Of a stretch of DNA of 7,752 nucleotides, positions 1 to 5,935 are shown in pieces. The notes beneath the pieces were generated by a model, which was not told where the DNA came from, made no database searches, and worked only from the letters and a program-made list of their open reading frames with translations. Position 1 is the stretch's first letter; each line of letters opens with the position of its first letter. Both the position numbers and the translations under genes were made by a program. The DNA is from Streptosporangiaceae bacterium (GTDB taxonomy: Bacteria; Actinomycetota; Actinomycetes; Streptosporangiales; Streptosporangiaceae), in assembly GCA_030045295.1 (NCBI GenBank), contig JASIGD010000568.1, positions 1-7,752 on the forward strand, given 5' to 3'.

Positions 1-54
1 TGCGGCGCGGTGCTACGGGAGTTCTTCGCCGCCCGCCGGCAGCGTGACGGGTAA
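1..54 (+). CDS. tadA: C-terminal end of probable tRNA adenosine(34) deaminase TadA (partial)
   Basis: Frame 1 is open from the window edge to TAA at 52-54 and reads CGAVLREFFAARRQRDG. This resembles the C-terminal helix of TadA proteins, which typically read ECAALLxxFFRxRR. TadA deaminates A34 to inosine in the anticodon of tRNA-Arg(ACG). Only 17 residues are visible, without the zinc ligands or the catalytic Glu, so the call rests on this short motif and on context: actinobacterial tadA is often found beside tRNA-Ser genes. A GC-rich hairpin follows the stop by 6 bases and tRNA-Ser(CGA) starts 41 bases downstream. It could be another protein with an Arg-rich C-terminus. Confidence 0.55.
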   Translation, partial: CGAVLREFFAARRQRDG

Positions 55-60
55 CATCCG

Positions 61-76
61 CCGCCGTCCGCGGCGG
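61..76 (+). terminator. GC hairpin after the tadA-like stop
   Basis: CCGCCG (61-66), loop TCCG, CGGCGG (71-76) form a perfect 6-bp stem with a 4-base loop, starting 6 bases after the TAA. There is no long U tract, as is common for actinobacterial terminators. It may end tadA transcription just before the tRNA promoter. Confidence 0.35.
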
Positions 77-82
77 TTCAGG

Positions 83-88
83 TAAGCT
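83..88 (+). promoter_or_regulatory. Putative -10 box of tRNA-Ser(CGA)
   Basis: TAAGCT fits the actinobacterial TANNNT -10 pattern and lies 7 bases before the mature tRNA 5' end at 96. The same octamer, GGTAAGCT, occurs at exactly the same distance before the other tRNA-Ser gene (7072-7067, - strand). That repeated placement is the main evidence. No convincing TTGACA -35 is visible at the right spacing. Confidence 0.45.
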
Positions 89-95
89 CGCCAGC

Positions 96-182
96 GGTGG
101 AGTCGCCTAGTGGCCGAGGGCGCACGCCTCGAAAGCGTGTGAGGGGGCAACCCCTCCGTGGGTTCAAATCCCACCTCCACCG
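96..182 (+). tRNA. tRNA-Ser(CGA)
   Basis: This is an 87-base class II tRNA. The acceptor stem GGTGGAG (96-102) pairs with CTCCACC (175-181) and the discriminator is G182. The anticodon stem CACGC/GCGTG encloses the loop CTCGAAA with anticodon CGA at 130-132, which reads UCG. A long variable arm (GGGG-CAA-CCCC type) and the T-loop GGTTCAAATCC are present. CCA is not encoded. Its 3' end points into the cargo region and it is closely similar to the inverted tRNA-Ser at 6975-7059. Confidence 0.97.
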
Positions 183-295
183 CCGGACGGGGGCCGCGTG
201 CACGTTCGACGCGCTCACCGGGGGAACTTAACGTCACGCGCCGCCGTTCGCACAAGTGACGACACGGCAGTGCGGTGACAGGGCCTTCCCCGGTT

Positions 296-308
296 AGGCG
301 GACCGCCT
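296..308 (+). promoter_or_regulatory. Palindrome in the leader of the esterase gene
   Basis: AGGCGG (296-301), A302, CCGCCT (303-308) form a perfect inverted repeat 18 bases before the Shine-Dalgarno of the esterase gene. An overlapping smaller stem, GCCT (305-308) with AGGC (312-315), would exclude it. It may be an operator or a leader hairpin. The 183-338 gap otherwise holds only a weak -10-like TAACGT at 229-234 and no gene. Confidence 0.25.
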
Positions 309-326
309 GCCAGGCGAGACCGCGGC

Positions 327-332
327 GAGGAG
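327..332 (+). promoter_or_regulatory. Ribosome binding site fixing the GTG start of the esterase
   Basis: GAGGAG at 327-332 lies 6 bases before GTG at 339. No ATG nearby has a comparable site, so this supports the GTG start and the hydrophobic N-terminus. Confidence 0.7.
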
Positions 333-338
333 ATCCCA

Positions 339-1610
339 GTGTTCGAGCCCCAGGGAACCGGGTTCTTCCTGCTGCTGATGGTGATCTTCGCGGGACTGCT
401 CGTCTGGGTGGCCGTGGCCAAGCAGGTCGTGTTCCGCGTGCTTGCCGCCTGCCTGGCTTTCCTTCCCGCGATGGTCTTCGGTATTGCGGCGGTGAATAAG
501 TTCTACGACTACTACCAGACCTGGGGCGGGATGATCAACGATCTCACCAGCCAGGGCGCGAACAGCATCCCCAAGTACTCGGTCGCCGGCGCCGGCTCGA
601 ACAAGCAATTTGACAAGGACATCGGCCGTGTCACCAGTACCGGCGAAGACGCTGAGGTCGGCTACCTTTTCCAGACGACGGTTACCGGCGCGCTGAGCCA
701 TATCACTCGTGACGTGTACGTCTACCTGCCGCCGCAGTATTTCCAGAAGCGTTACGCGCACTACAGGTTCCCGGTCATCGAACTGCTGCACGGCTCTCCC
801 GGTAACCCGCAGGCGTGGATAGACGTGATGGGCGTGATCCCCACGTTCCTCAACCTGCTCGAGACCCACCCCGCGGACGCCGCGGTGCTGGTGATGCCCG
901 ATACCGACGGCGGCGAGCAGTACGCGCTGCAATGCCTCAACAACCCGGGCGGCATCCAGGACATGACCTTCGTCGCGAGGGACGTGCCGGACTACATAGC
1001 GCGATTGGTCCGGGTGCAGCCGCCGGGCCGCGCCTGGGGCCTGGCCGGCTATTCCGAGGGCGGCTTCTGCACCGCCAACATCGCGCTGCAGCTGCCCTGG
1101 AGATACGGGGCCGCGGGCGTCATGTCCGGGTATTTCGCTCCCACCCCGAGCCAGGTGCCGACGGGCAACAAGCCCGGCGGGAAGCCGTACGTGGTCAACG
1201 TGTTCCGCGGCCACCCGGCGCTGCAGCTCATCAACACGCCGGACGAGTACGTCACCGAAGTGCCGGTTGACGAGCAGCTTCCCACATTCTGGCTCGCCGC
1301 CGGGGCAAAGGACCGGTCGGACGTCAGCGCGGCGGTGAGTTTCCGGCAGCTGCTGCAGACCCGGTTGGCGAACGTCCCGTTCGTGATCATCCCGGGCGAA
1401 GGCCACCAGGCCGGCGTCTGGCGAGCGGCCCTGGGCCCGATGCTCACCTGGATGACCCCGCAACTGGCTTGGGAAGCTTGGGAAGCCGGCACGGTGGAGG
1501 CGGCCAAAGCCGCAGCCGCCAAGGCCGCAGCCGCCAAGGCCGCGGCCTATCGCAAGGCGCACCCGCCTGAGCCGCGCCCCGCGCGGACGCTGGCTCCGCC
1601 GAATAAGTAG
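339..1610 (+). CDS. Membrane-anchored alpha/beta-hydrolase, esterase/antigen-85-like fold, with Ala/Lys-Pro tail
   Basis: This 423-residue protein is probably an exported serine esterase or acyltransferase of the Esterase D/antigen 85 superfamily. Residues 8-27 and about 32-52 are hydrophobic and look like two membrane helices. The short loop between them carries K28 and R33, so by the positive-inside rule the catalytic domain lies outside the cell. The hydrolase core has LLHGSPG around H151 (oxyanion region), nucleophile elbow GYSEGG with S239, candidate acid D325 (GAKDRSD) and H356 (GEGHQ). After the core, residues 387-403 form an EAAK/AAAAK/AAAAK helix and then a Pro-rich end (HPPEPRP). 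That tail is unusual for the family and recalls Lys/Ala polyanion-binding tails. The gene is monocistronic and converges on the oxidoreductase gene. The substrate is unknown. The hydrolase assignment is firm; the transferase option is open. Confidence 0.85.
   Translation: MFEPQGTGFFLLLMVIFAGLLVWVAVAKQVVFRVLAACLAFLPAMVFGIAAVNKFYDYYQTWGGMINDLTSQGANSIPKYSVAGAGSNKQFDKDIGRVTSTGEDAEVGYLFQTTVTGALSHITRDVYVYLPPQYFQKRYAHYRFPVIELLHGSPGNPQAWIDVMGVIPTFLNLLETHPADAAVLVMPDTDGGEQYALQCLNNPGGIQDMTFVARDVPDYIARLVRVQPPGRAWGLAGYSEGGFCTANIALQLPWRYGAAGVMSGYFAPTPSQVPTGNKPGGKPYVVNVFRGHPALQLINTPDEYVTEVPVDEQLPTFWLAAGAKDRSDVSAAVSFRQLLQTRLANVPFVIIPGEGHQAGVWRAALGPMLTWMTPQLAWEAWEAGTVEAAKAAAAKAAAAKAAAYRKAHPPEPRPARTLAPPNK
1509..1538 (+). 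repeat. Perfect 15-bp tandem repeat coding AAAAK
   Basis: GCCGCAGCCGCCAAG occurs twice in a row (1509-1523, 1524-1538), flanked by degenerate units (GAGGCGGCCAAA before, GCCGCGGCCTATCGCAAG after). Each unit is a multiple of three, so copy-number change by slippage would lengthen or shorten the Ala/Lys tail without breaking the frame. Confidence 0.85.
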
Positions 1611-1650
1611 AAGAAGTAGCAGCCCTGCCTTCGCGCATCCCGCGGCGGCT

Positions 1651-1681
1651 CCGGGCGGCTCGCCATCGCTCTGCCTCCCGG
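1651..1681. terminator. Candidate bidirectional terminator between convergent genes
   Basis: CCGGGCGGC (1651-1659) pairs with GCCTCCCGG (1673-1681), 8 of 9 positions, with a 13-base loop. It fills most of the 72-base gap between the esterase stop (1610) and the oxidoreductase stop (1683), where a terminator usable from both strands would be expected. No U tract is seen. Confidence 0.35.
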
Positions 1682-1682
1682 C

Positions 1683-3026
1683 TCAGGCCGCATGGTCTGC
1701 TCCTAGCTGAATATGGAGCGCCTTGAGCGCGGCCACGTAGATCTCGGAGAAGGTGGGGAAAGGCTGGATGACATCGCGCAGCACCGGCAGCGGTACCTGG
1801 GCGCGGATGGCCAGCGTGGCCTGCTGCATCCATTCCCCGGCCTCGGGGCCGAGCGCGTACGCGCCGGTCAGATGCGAACCGTCGCTGAGCAGCGTCAAGA
1901 AGCCGTTGGAGGTGGCGTAATCATGGGTGTAGGTGGCCGTCTTGGCCACTTGCGACACCGGGACGGTCGCGCTGAACGGGGCCTCGGTGGCGCCGACGGC
2001 GGCGGCTTGCGGATCGGTGTAGACGACATCCGGTATGGCCTCGTAGTGAGCCTCGCGCGGCTGGCCGAGAATGTTCGTCGCGACGACCTCGCCTTGGTAC
2101 TTTCCCACGTGGGTCAGCAGGCGCACGCCGTTGACGTCGCCGATGGCCCACAGCCGGTCCGCGGCGCGCAGGTGGGCGTCGACCGGGATGCCGTGTGGCC
2201 CGGCGGTGACGCCGACCGTGTCCAGGCCGGCGGGCACCCGCGGGCGCCTGCCGGTGGCGGCGAGCAGATGGTCGCCGTGTAGCTCGCGGCCGTTCTCCAG
2301 AGTCAGCACGTAGTCCGGGCCTTCGCGCCGAGCGGCGGTCGCGCGCACGCCCAGTATCAGCTCGATGCCGTCGGCGCGCAGCACCTCACCCAGCGCGTCG
2401 CCCAGGGGCGCGGGCTCGCGGCCGAGCACGTGCTCGGCGGCCTCGACGAGGGCAACCTCCCCGCCCAGTCGGTGCACAGCCTGGGCCATCTCGGCGCCTA
2501 CCGGCCCGCCGCCCAGGATCAGCAGGCGGCGCGGCACCGCCTTCATGCCGGTCACCTCGCGGTTGGTCCACACGCCGTCCAGCTCGCGCAGGCCCGGGAC
2601 CGGCGGCACAACCGGGTCCGAGCCGGTGGCCACCACCACGTGCCGGGCGGTGTGCCGGACGCCGTCGACTTCGACCGCGCCCGGCCCGGCCAGCTTCCCG
2701 GTTCCGCGCAGCAGGTCGATGCCCTTGCTCGCCAGCCACTGCGCTTGCCCGGCGTCGGAGTAGTCCGCGACCATGTAGTCCCGGTAGGCCAGCGCCGCCG
2801 CCACGTCGACCTCCGCGGTGGCCGCCGCCTCCCGCGCATCGTGCGCCGCCTCGCCGGGGCGCAGCAGCGTCTTGGACGGGATGCACGCCCAGTACGAGCA
2901 CTCACCCCCGGCCAGCTCCCGCTCCACCACCGCCACCCGCAGGCCGCCATCAGCCAGCTCGCCCGCGCAATGCTCTCCCGGCGAGCCGGCGCCCACCACG
3001 ATGACGTCATAGTCGTAGCTGGTCAT
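1683..3026 (-). CDS. FAD-dependent pyridine nucleotide-disulfide oxidoreductase (dihydrolipoamide dehydrogenase/mercuric reductase-like), catalytic His replaced
   Basis: This is a 447-residue cytoplasmic flavoenzyme. In order: FAD-binding GAGSPG (12-17); redox-active disulfide GGECSYWACIPSK with C43 and C48; ATGSDP at 133-138; NAD-binding GGGPVG (172-177) with E195 ending the next strand, which favours NADH over NADPH; second FAD motif AIGDV (294-298); and a C-terminal dimerisation domain. Class members that reduce lipoamide, glutathione or mycothione carry HxHPTxxE at the interface. Here it is QPFPTFSE, so F423 replaces the catalytic His while E428 remains. The C-terminus lacks the cysteine pair of mercuric reductase; the only cysteines are 20, 43 and 48. 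The start at 3026 puts the FAD motif at the usual distance from the N-terminus. An in-frame start at 3137 would add 37 low-complexity residues. The gene follows the ligase by 126 bases but seems to have its own promoter. The physiological electron acceptor is unknown. Confidence 0.9.
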   Translation of the reverse strand: MTSYDYDVIVVGAGSPGEHCAGELADGGLRVAVVERELAGGECSYWACIPSKTLLRPGEAAHDAREAAATAEVDVAAALAYRDYMVADYSDAGQAQWLASKGIDLLRGTGKLAGPGAVEVDGVRHTARHVVVATGSDPVVPPVPGLRELDGVWTNREVTGMKAVPRRLLILGGGPVGAEMAQAVHRLGGEVALVEAAEHVLGREPAPLGDALGEVLRADGIELILGVRATAARREGPDYVLTLENGRELHGDHLLAATGRRPRVPAGLDTVGVTAGPHGIPVDAHLRAADRLWAIGDVNGVRLLTHVGKYQGEVVATNILGQPREAHYEAIPDVVYTDPQAAAVGATEAPFSATVPVSQVAKTATYTHDYATSNGFLTLLSDGSHLTGAYALGPEAGEWMQQATLAIRAQVPLPVLRDVIQPFPTFSEIYVAALKALHIQLGADHAA

Positions 3027-3032
3027 GGGCGA

Positions 3033-3038
3033 AGAATA
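3033..3038 (-). promoter_or_regulatory. -10 box of a probable leaderless oxidoreductase mRNA
   Basis: On the - strand TATTCT lies exactly 6 bases before ATG (3026), with no Shine-Dalgarno between them (the gap is TCGCCC). TANNNT at this distance is the signature of actinobacterial leaderless genes, with the A of ATG as transcription start. No good -35 is visible. The spacer contains the palindrome CCCGGCCGGG (3040-3049). Confidence 0.45.
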
Positions 3039-3049
3039 GCCCGGCCGGG

Positions 3050-3079
3050 ATGAGGGTCCCGGCAGCGGCCCACCCTCAT
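3050..3079. promoter_or_regulatory. Inverted repeat upstream of the oxidoreductase gene, possible operator
   Basis: ATGAGGGT (3050-3057) and ACCCTCAT (3072-3079) are perfect 8-base arms separated by 14 bases. They cover about -24 to -53 relative to the oxidoreductase ATG, which is where a -35 region would lie. This suits a regulator site. Alternatively it forms an RNA hairpin in ligase read-through. No U tract follows, so a simple terminator is less likely. Confidence 0.35.
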
Positions 3080-3152
3080 GACTGCCTTCGGGAGCCACCG
3101 CGGCGGCGGGCACGCCGCGCTCGCGGCGGATACTCACCGCGTGACGGATCAG

Positions 3153-4685
3153 TCAGCGCCGTATCGCCGCCGCCCAGTCGGTTTGGTCTCGCAGTTGCCG
3201 TTTGAGCAGCTTGCCGCCGGGGTTGCGCGGCAATGGCCCCGCGCTGACCGCGACGTACTGCGGGATCTTGAAGTCGGCGATGTGAGCGGCGAGGTAGTCG
3301 AACACCGCTGTGACGTCGAACGTGACGCCCGGCACCGGCATGATCACGGCTCCTACCTTCTCGCCCATCATCTCGTCCGGCACGCCGAGCACCGCCGCCT
3401 CGAAGACCCCCGGCGCCCCGGCGAGGGCATTCTCGACCTCGACGCAGTACACGTTCTCGCCGCCGCGGTTGATCATGTCCTTCATGCGGTCCACCAGGTA
3501 GACCAGGCCTTCGTCATCGATCCGGGCCAGGTCGCCGGTATGCAGCCAGCCCTCGCCGAAGGCCGCGGCGGTGGCTTCGGGCTTGTTCCAGTAGCCCGAA
3601 ACGACGTTGGGCCCGCGGACCAGCAGCTCGCCGGTGCCGTCGGGCAGCTCGGCGTCGAGGCGGACGTCGCATACCGGCGCCGGGAAGCCCACCGAGTCGG
3701 CGTGGGCGACGAACTCGTGCGGCAGGAACGTCGCGACGCTCGAGGTCTCGGTCAGCCCGAAGCCGTTGCCCAGCCGCGCCCGCGGGAACGCCTTGGCGAG
3801 CCGGGCGACCAGTTCGGGAGCGATCGGCGCCCCTCCGTACGAGACCGAACGCACGGCGGAGATGTCGATGTCGGCGAAGGCCGGCTGGCTGATCGCCAGC
3901 CAGTAGATCGCCGGCACCGTGACCATCGTGTCGATCCGCTCTTCCTCGATGGCGTGCAAGAAGACGCCGACGTCGAAGGCCGGCATGATCACCGCCGTGC
4001 CACCGACGTACATCGCGACCAGCAGCTGGCTGTTGCAGCCGGTCACGTGGAACAGCGGCACCGAGATCAGGGTCCGCAGCTCGTCCGGCATGACGTAGAG
4101 CGCCCGGCGGCACGTCTCGGCGTTGGACAGGAAGTTCCCGTGGCTGGTCACTGCGCCCTTGGGGAAACCCGTGGTGCCGCTGGTGTAGAAAATCGCGGCC
4201 GGGTCGGCCAGGTCTTGGTCGTCGACGACGAGCGGGTCGCCGTCCGGCAGCGCGGCTCCGGACGCGAACACGTAGCGTGCCCCGGAGTCGGCGATGACAT
4301 AGCCGGCTTCTTCGTCGGTGAACCGGGTGTTGACCGGCACGACGATAGCGCCGGACAGCGCGCCGCCGAAGAAGGCCAGCACCCAGTCGACGCCGTTGGC
4401 CAGCCGGATCGCCACCCGGTCGCCCCGCCGGACGCCGACGGCGCGCAGCCCGCCCGCCACCCGGGCCGCGCGATCCCACAGTTCGCGGTAGCTCAGCCGC
4501 GGGCCGCCGCCGGTTTCCGCGACGGCCTCCGCGGCGCCGCGCCGATCGACGCTCGCGCGCAGCATGTGCACCAGGTTGGCGGGCAGGACGTCGTAGCGCT
4601 TGATGCCGTCGTGTCGGCGGGTAACTCCGGTCAGGTCGAAGATCCCGCCGAGGTCGCTGTGGTCGACACCGGCCGGGCTGTTCAT
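3153..4685 (-). CDS. AMP-forming acyl-CoA synthetase (class I adenylate-forming enzyme)
   Basis: This 510-residue enzyme should activate a carboxylic acid with ATP and join it to CoA via an acyl-adenylate. All core motifs are present in order: P-loop YTSGTTGFPKG (167-177), PLFHVTG (210-216), SYGGAPI (282-288), GFGLTET (308-314), GWLHTGDL (379-386), hinge region DRMKDMINRGGENVY (399-413), and C-terminal PRNPGGK with catalytic K492. The length is typical of fatty-acyl or aromatic-acyl CoA ligases. The pocket does not let me name the substrate. Its ATG overlaps the stop of the lactonase gene (ATGA at 4685-4682), which indicates translational coupling, so it probably acts on the acid that the lactonase releases. 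No frameshift or missing key residue is seen. Confidence 0.94.
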   Translation of the reverse strand: MNSPAGVDHSDLGGIFDLTGVTRRHDGIKRYDVLPANLVHMLRASVDRRGAAEAVAETGGGPRLSYRELWDRAARVAGGLRAVGVRRGDRVAIRLANGVDWVLAFFGGALSGAIVVPVNTRFTDEEAGYVIADSGARYVFASGAALPDGDPLVVDDQDLADPAAIFYTSGTTGFPKGAVTSHGNFLSNAETCRRALYVMPDELRTLISVPLFHVTGCNSQLLVAMYVGGTAVIMPAFDVGVFLHAIEEERIDTMVTVPAIYWLAISQPAFADIDISAVRSVSYGGAPIAPELVARLAKAFPRARLGNGFGLTETSSVATFLPHEFVAHADSVGFPAPVCDVRLDAELPDGTGELLVRGPNVVSGYWNKPEATAAAFGEGWLHTGDLARIDDEGLVYLVDRMKDMINRGGENVYCVEVENALAGAPGVFEAAVLGVPDEMMGEKVGAVIMPVPGVTFDVTAVFDYLAAHIADFKIPQYVAVSAGPLPRNPGGKLLKRQLRDQTDWAAAIRR

Positions 4686-5674
4686 GCCCCACCGCCTTGC
4701 GCGGGCGTGAAGTACCGCACCGGGTTCTCCACCAGCATGGTGTCGAGCTGGGCCTGCGTCACCCCCGCCGCGAGCAGCGCGGGCAGCACGTCATCGCTGA
4801 TGTGCTCGTAATGCCAGTTCGGCGTGGCGATCGGTCGGAGCTGATCGTGAGCCGCGCCGAAGTAGTCGATGAAGCAGTTGGCATCGTGGGCCAGCACCAT
4901 GCTCGGCGCGTACCCGCGCGCGGCGAGCGCGGCGATGGTCTTGACGCGTTCGGCGCCGGGATTGAAGAGGTCGAGCCCGAAGCGGTCCATGCCGAGCAGC
5001 ACGCCCTGATCCGCGAGCTCGCTGAGGTAGTCCAGGTCGTTGCTGTCGCCCGCGTGCCCGATTACGACCTTGCTCAGGTCGACGCCTTCCTCCTTGAATA
5101 TCCGCACCGCGGTCCTGCCGCTCTGATGCGGTCCCGAGGTGTGCACCGTGATGGGCGCGCCCGTGTCGGCGTGCGCGCGGGCGATGGCGCGGGCGATCCG
5201 CTCGACGCCGGGAGTCAGCTGCGGGGTCTCCATGCAGCACTTGAGGAACGCGGCCTTGACGCCGGTGTCGGCGATGCCCTGAGTAATGTCGCCCACGAAG
5301 TCGGTGACCATCGGATCCGGGATGTCGAGCAGCAGACCGGGTCCCCGGTAGGCGTACTGCTGCGGCAGCTCCTCATAGACGTATAGGCCGGCGGCGACGA
5401 TGATGTTGACCGGCGTCTGCGCCGCGATCCGCTGGATGCGCGGGATGTATCGGCCCAGGCCCCATACGGTCGGGTCGACGATGGTGTGGATTCCCTTGCC
5501 GTACAGGGCATTCAGCTTCTCGATAGCGTCGGCGACTCGGACCTCCTCGTCCCACCAGCTGCTGCCGTAGTTCTGCACGTGTTCGGTGGAGAGCACGAAG
5601 ACGTGCTCATGCATCAGGGTCTGGCCGAGTTGGCCGAGGTCGACCGGGCCGCGCACGGTCTCGACGCTTGCCAT
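4682..5674 (-). CDS. Phosphotriesterase-like lactonase (binuclear metal amidohydrolase)
   Basis: This 330-residue TIM-barrel hydrolase has every metal ligand of the family: HEH at H22/H24, the lysine expected to be carboxylated K145 (FLKCC), H178 (TVHTSG), H207 (IGHAGDSND) and D264 (LAHDANC). GLGRYIPRI (72-80), MDRFG (229-233) and PNWHYEHI (285-292) resemble, from memory, the actinobacterial enzymes related to M. tuberculosis Rv0230c and archaeal PLLs. These mainly hydrolyse lactones, including acyl-homoserine lactones, with weak organophosphate activity. There is no signal peptide, so it is cytoplasmic. The start is set by AGAGGA (5684-5679) 4 bases before ATG. It is first in an operon with the acyl-CoA ligase, overlapping by 4 bases, which favours a catabolic lactone as substrate, though quorum quenching is not excluded. 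A candidate promoter and palindrome lie upstream. Confidence 0.93.
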   Translation of the reverse strand: MASVETVRGPVDLGQLGQTLMHEHVFVLSTEHVQNYGSSWWDEEVRVADAIEKLNALYGKGIHTIVDPTVWGLGRYIPRIQRIAAQTPVNIIVAAGLYVYEELPQQYAYRGPGLLLDIPDPMVTDFVGDITQGIADTGVKAAFLKCCMETPQLTPGVERIARAIARAHADTGAPITVHTSGPHQSGRTAVRIFKEEGVDLSKVVIGHAGDSNDLDYLSELADQGVLLGMDRFGLDLFNPGAERVKTIAALAARGYAPSMVLAHDANCFIDYFGAAHDQLRPIATPNWHYEHISDDVLPALLAAGVTQAQLDTMLVENPVRYFTPAQGGGA

Positions 5675-5709
5675 TGGATCCTCTTTTCGACGGCGCCGAC
5701 GGGATCAGG

Positions 5710-5755
5710 ATCAGACATTTCCCGGCAGCGTCTCAAGGGTCCCAGGCCGTGTCAA
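5710..5755 (-). promoter_or_regulatory. Candidate promoter region of the lactonase-ligase operon
   Basis: Two overlapping readings are possible on the - strand. A perfect TTGACA lies at 5755-5750, but the hexamer 17 bases on is only GACGCT (5732-5727). Alternatively TTGAGA (5737-5732) with a 16-base spacer is followed by TCTGAT (5715-5710), giving a leader of about 30 bases before ATG 5674. Neither is decisive. Confidence 0.35.
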
Positions 5756-5770
5756 CGGCGTGAACACGGC
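5746..5770. promoter_or_regulatory. 25-bp palindrome over the TTGACA box, likely operator
   Basis: GCCGTGT (5746-5752) and ACACGGC (5764-5770) are perfect 7-base arms with an 11-base centre. They overlap the - strand TTGACA at 5755-5750, so a dimeric repressor bound here would occlude RNA polymerase. Nearby are a GCGGGG/CCCCGC hairpin (5769-5783) and CGTTC/GAACG (5806-5818), which may be part of the same control region. No regulator gene lies within the window. Confidence 0.4.
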
Positions 5771-5902
5771 GGGGGCACCCCGCGCTTGCGGCGCCCGGGC
5801 CGTAACGTTCCCGGAACGACCGTTGCGCTATGGCGGAGCCTTCCGCGTTCGACGGGGCATCGGCGTTTCTCGCGCCGGCGTCCGCAACCGGGACAAGGCG
5901 CT

Positions 5903-5926
5903 GGCGGACATCGCAGTGCGTCCGCC
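5903..5926 (-). terminator. Hairpin terminator of the two-blade propeller gene
   Basis: GGCGGAC (5903-5909) and GTCCGCC (5920-5926) form a perfect 7-bp stem with a 10-base loop, starting 9 bases after the propeller stop codon (5936). It separates this gene from the lactonase operon downstream on the same strand. The remainder of 5675-5935 contains no gene I can support. Confidence 0.45.
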
Positions 5927-5935
5927 TCGATATGG

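Noticed and set aside
294..1562. Long open frame on the - strand opposite the esterase gene (422 codons)
   Set aside because: The product is Arg/His/Val-rich without domains. It is the antisense shadow of a gene with clear catalytic motifs, a common effect of high G+C third positions.
3027..3137. Upstream in-frame start giving the oxidoreductase 37 extra residues
   Set aside because: The extension is low-complexity, runs through the inverted repeat and -10 box, and would push the FAD motif unusually far from the N-terminus.
3078..4811. 577-codon open frame on the + strand opposite the ligase gene
   Set aside because: No recognisable domain and a His/Asp/Arg/Val-rich composition typical of antisense frames. 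The - strand ligase has every family motif.
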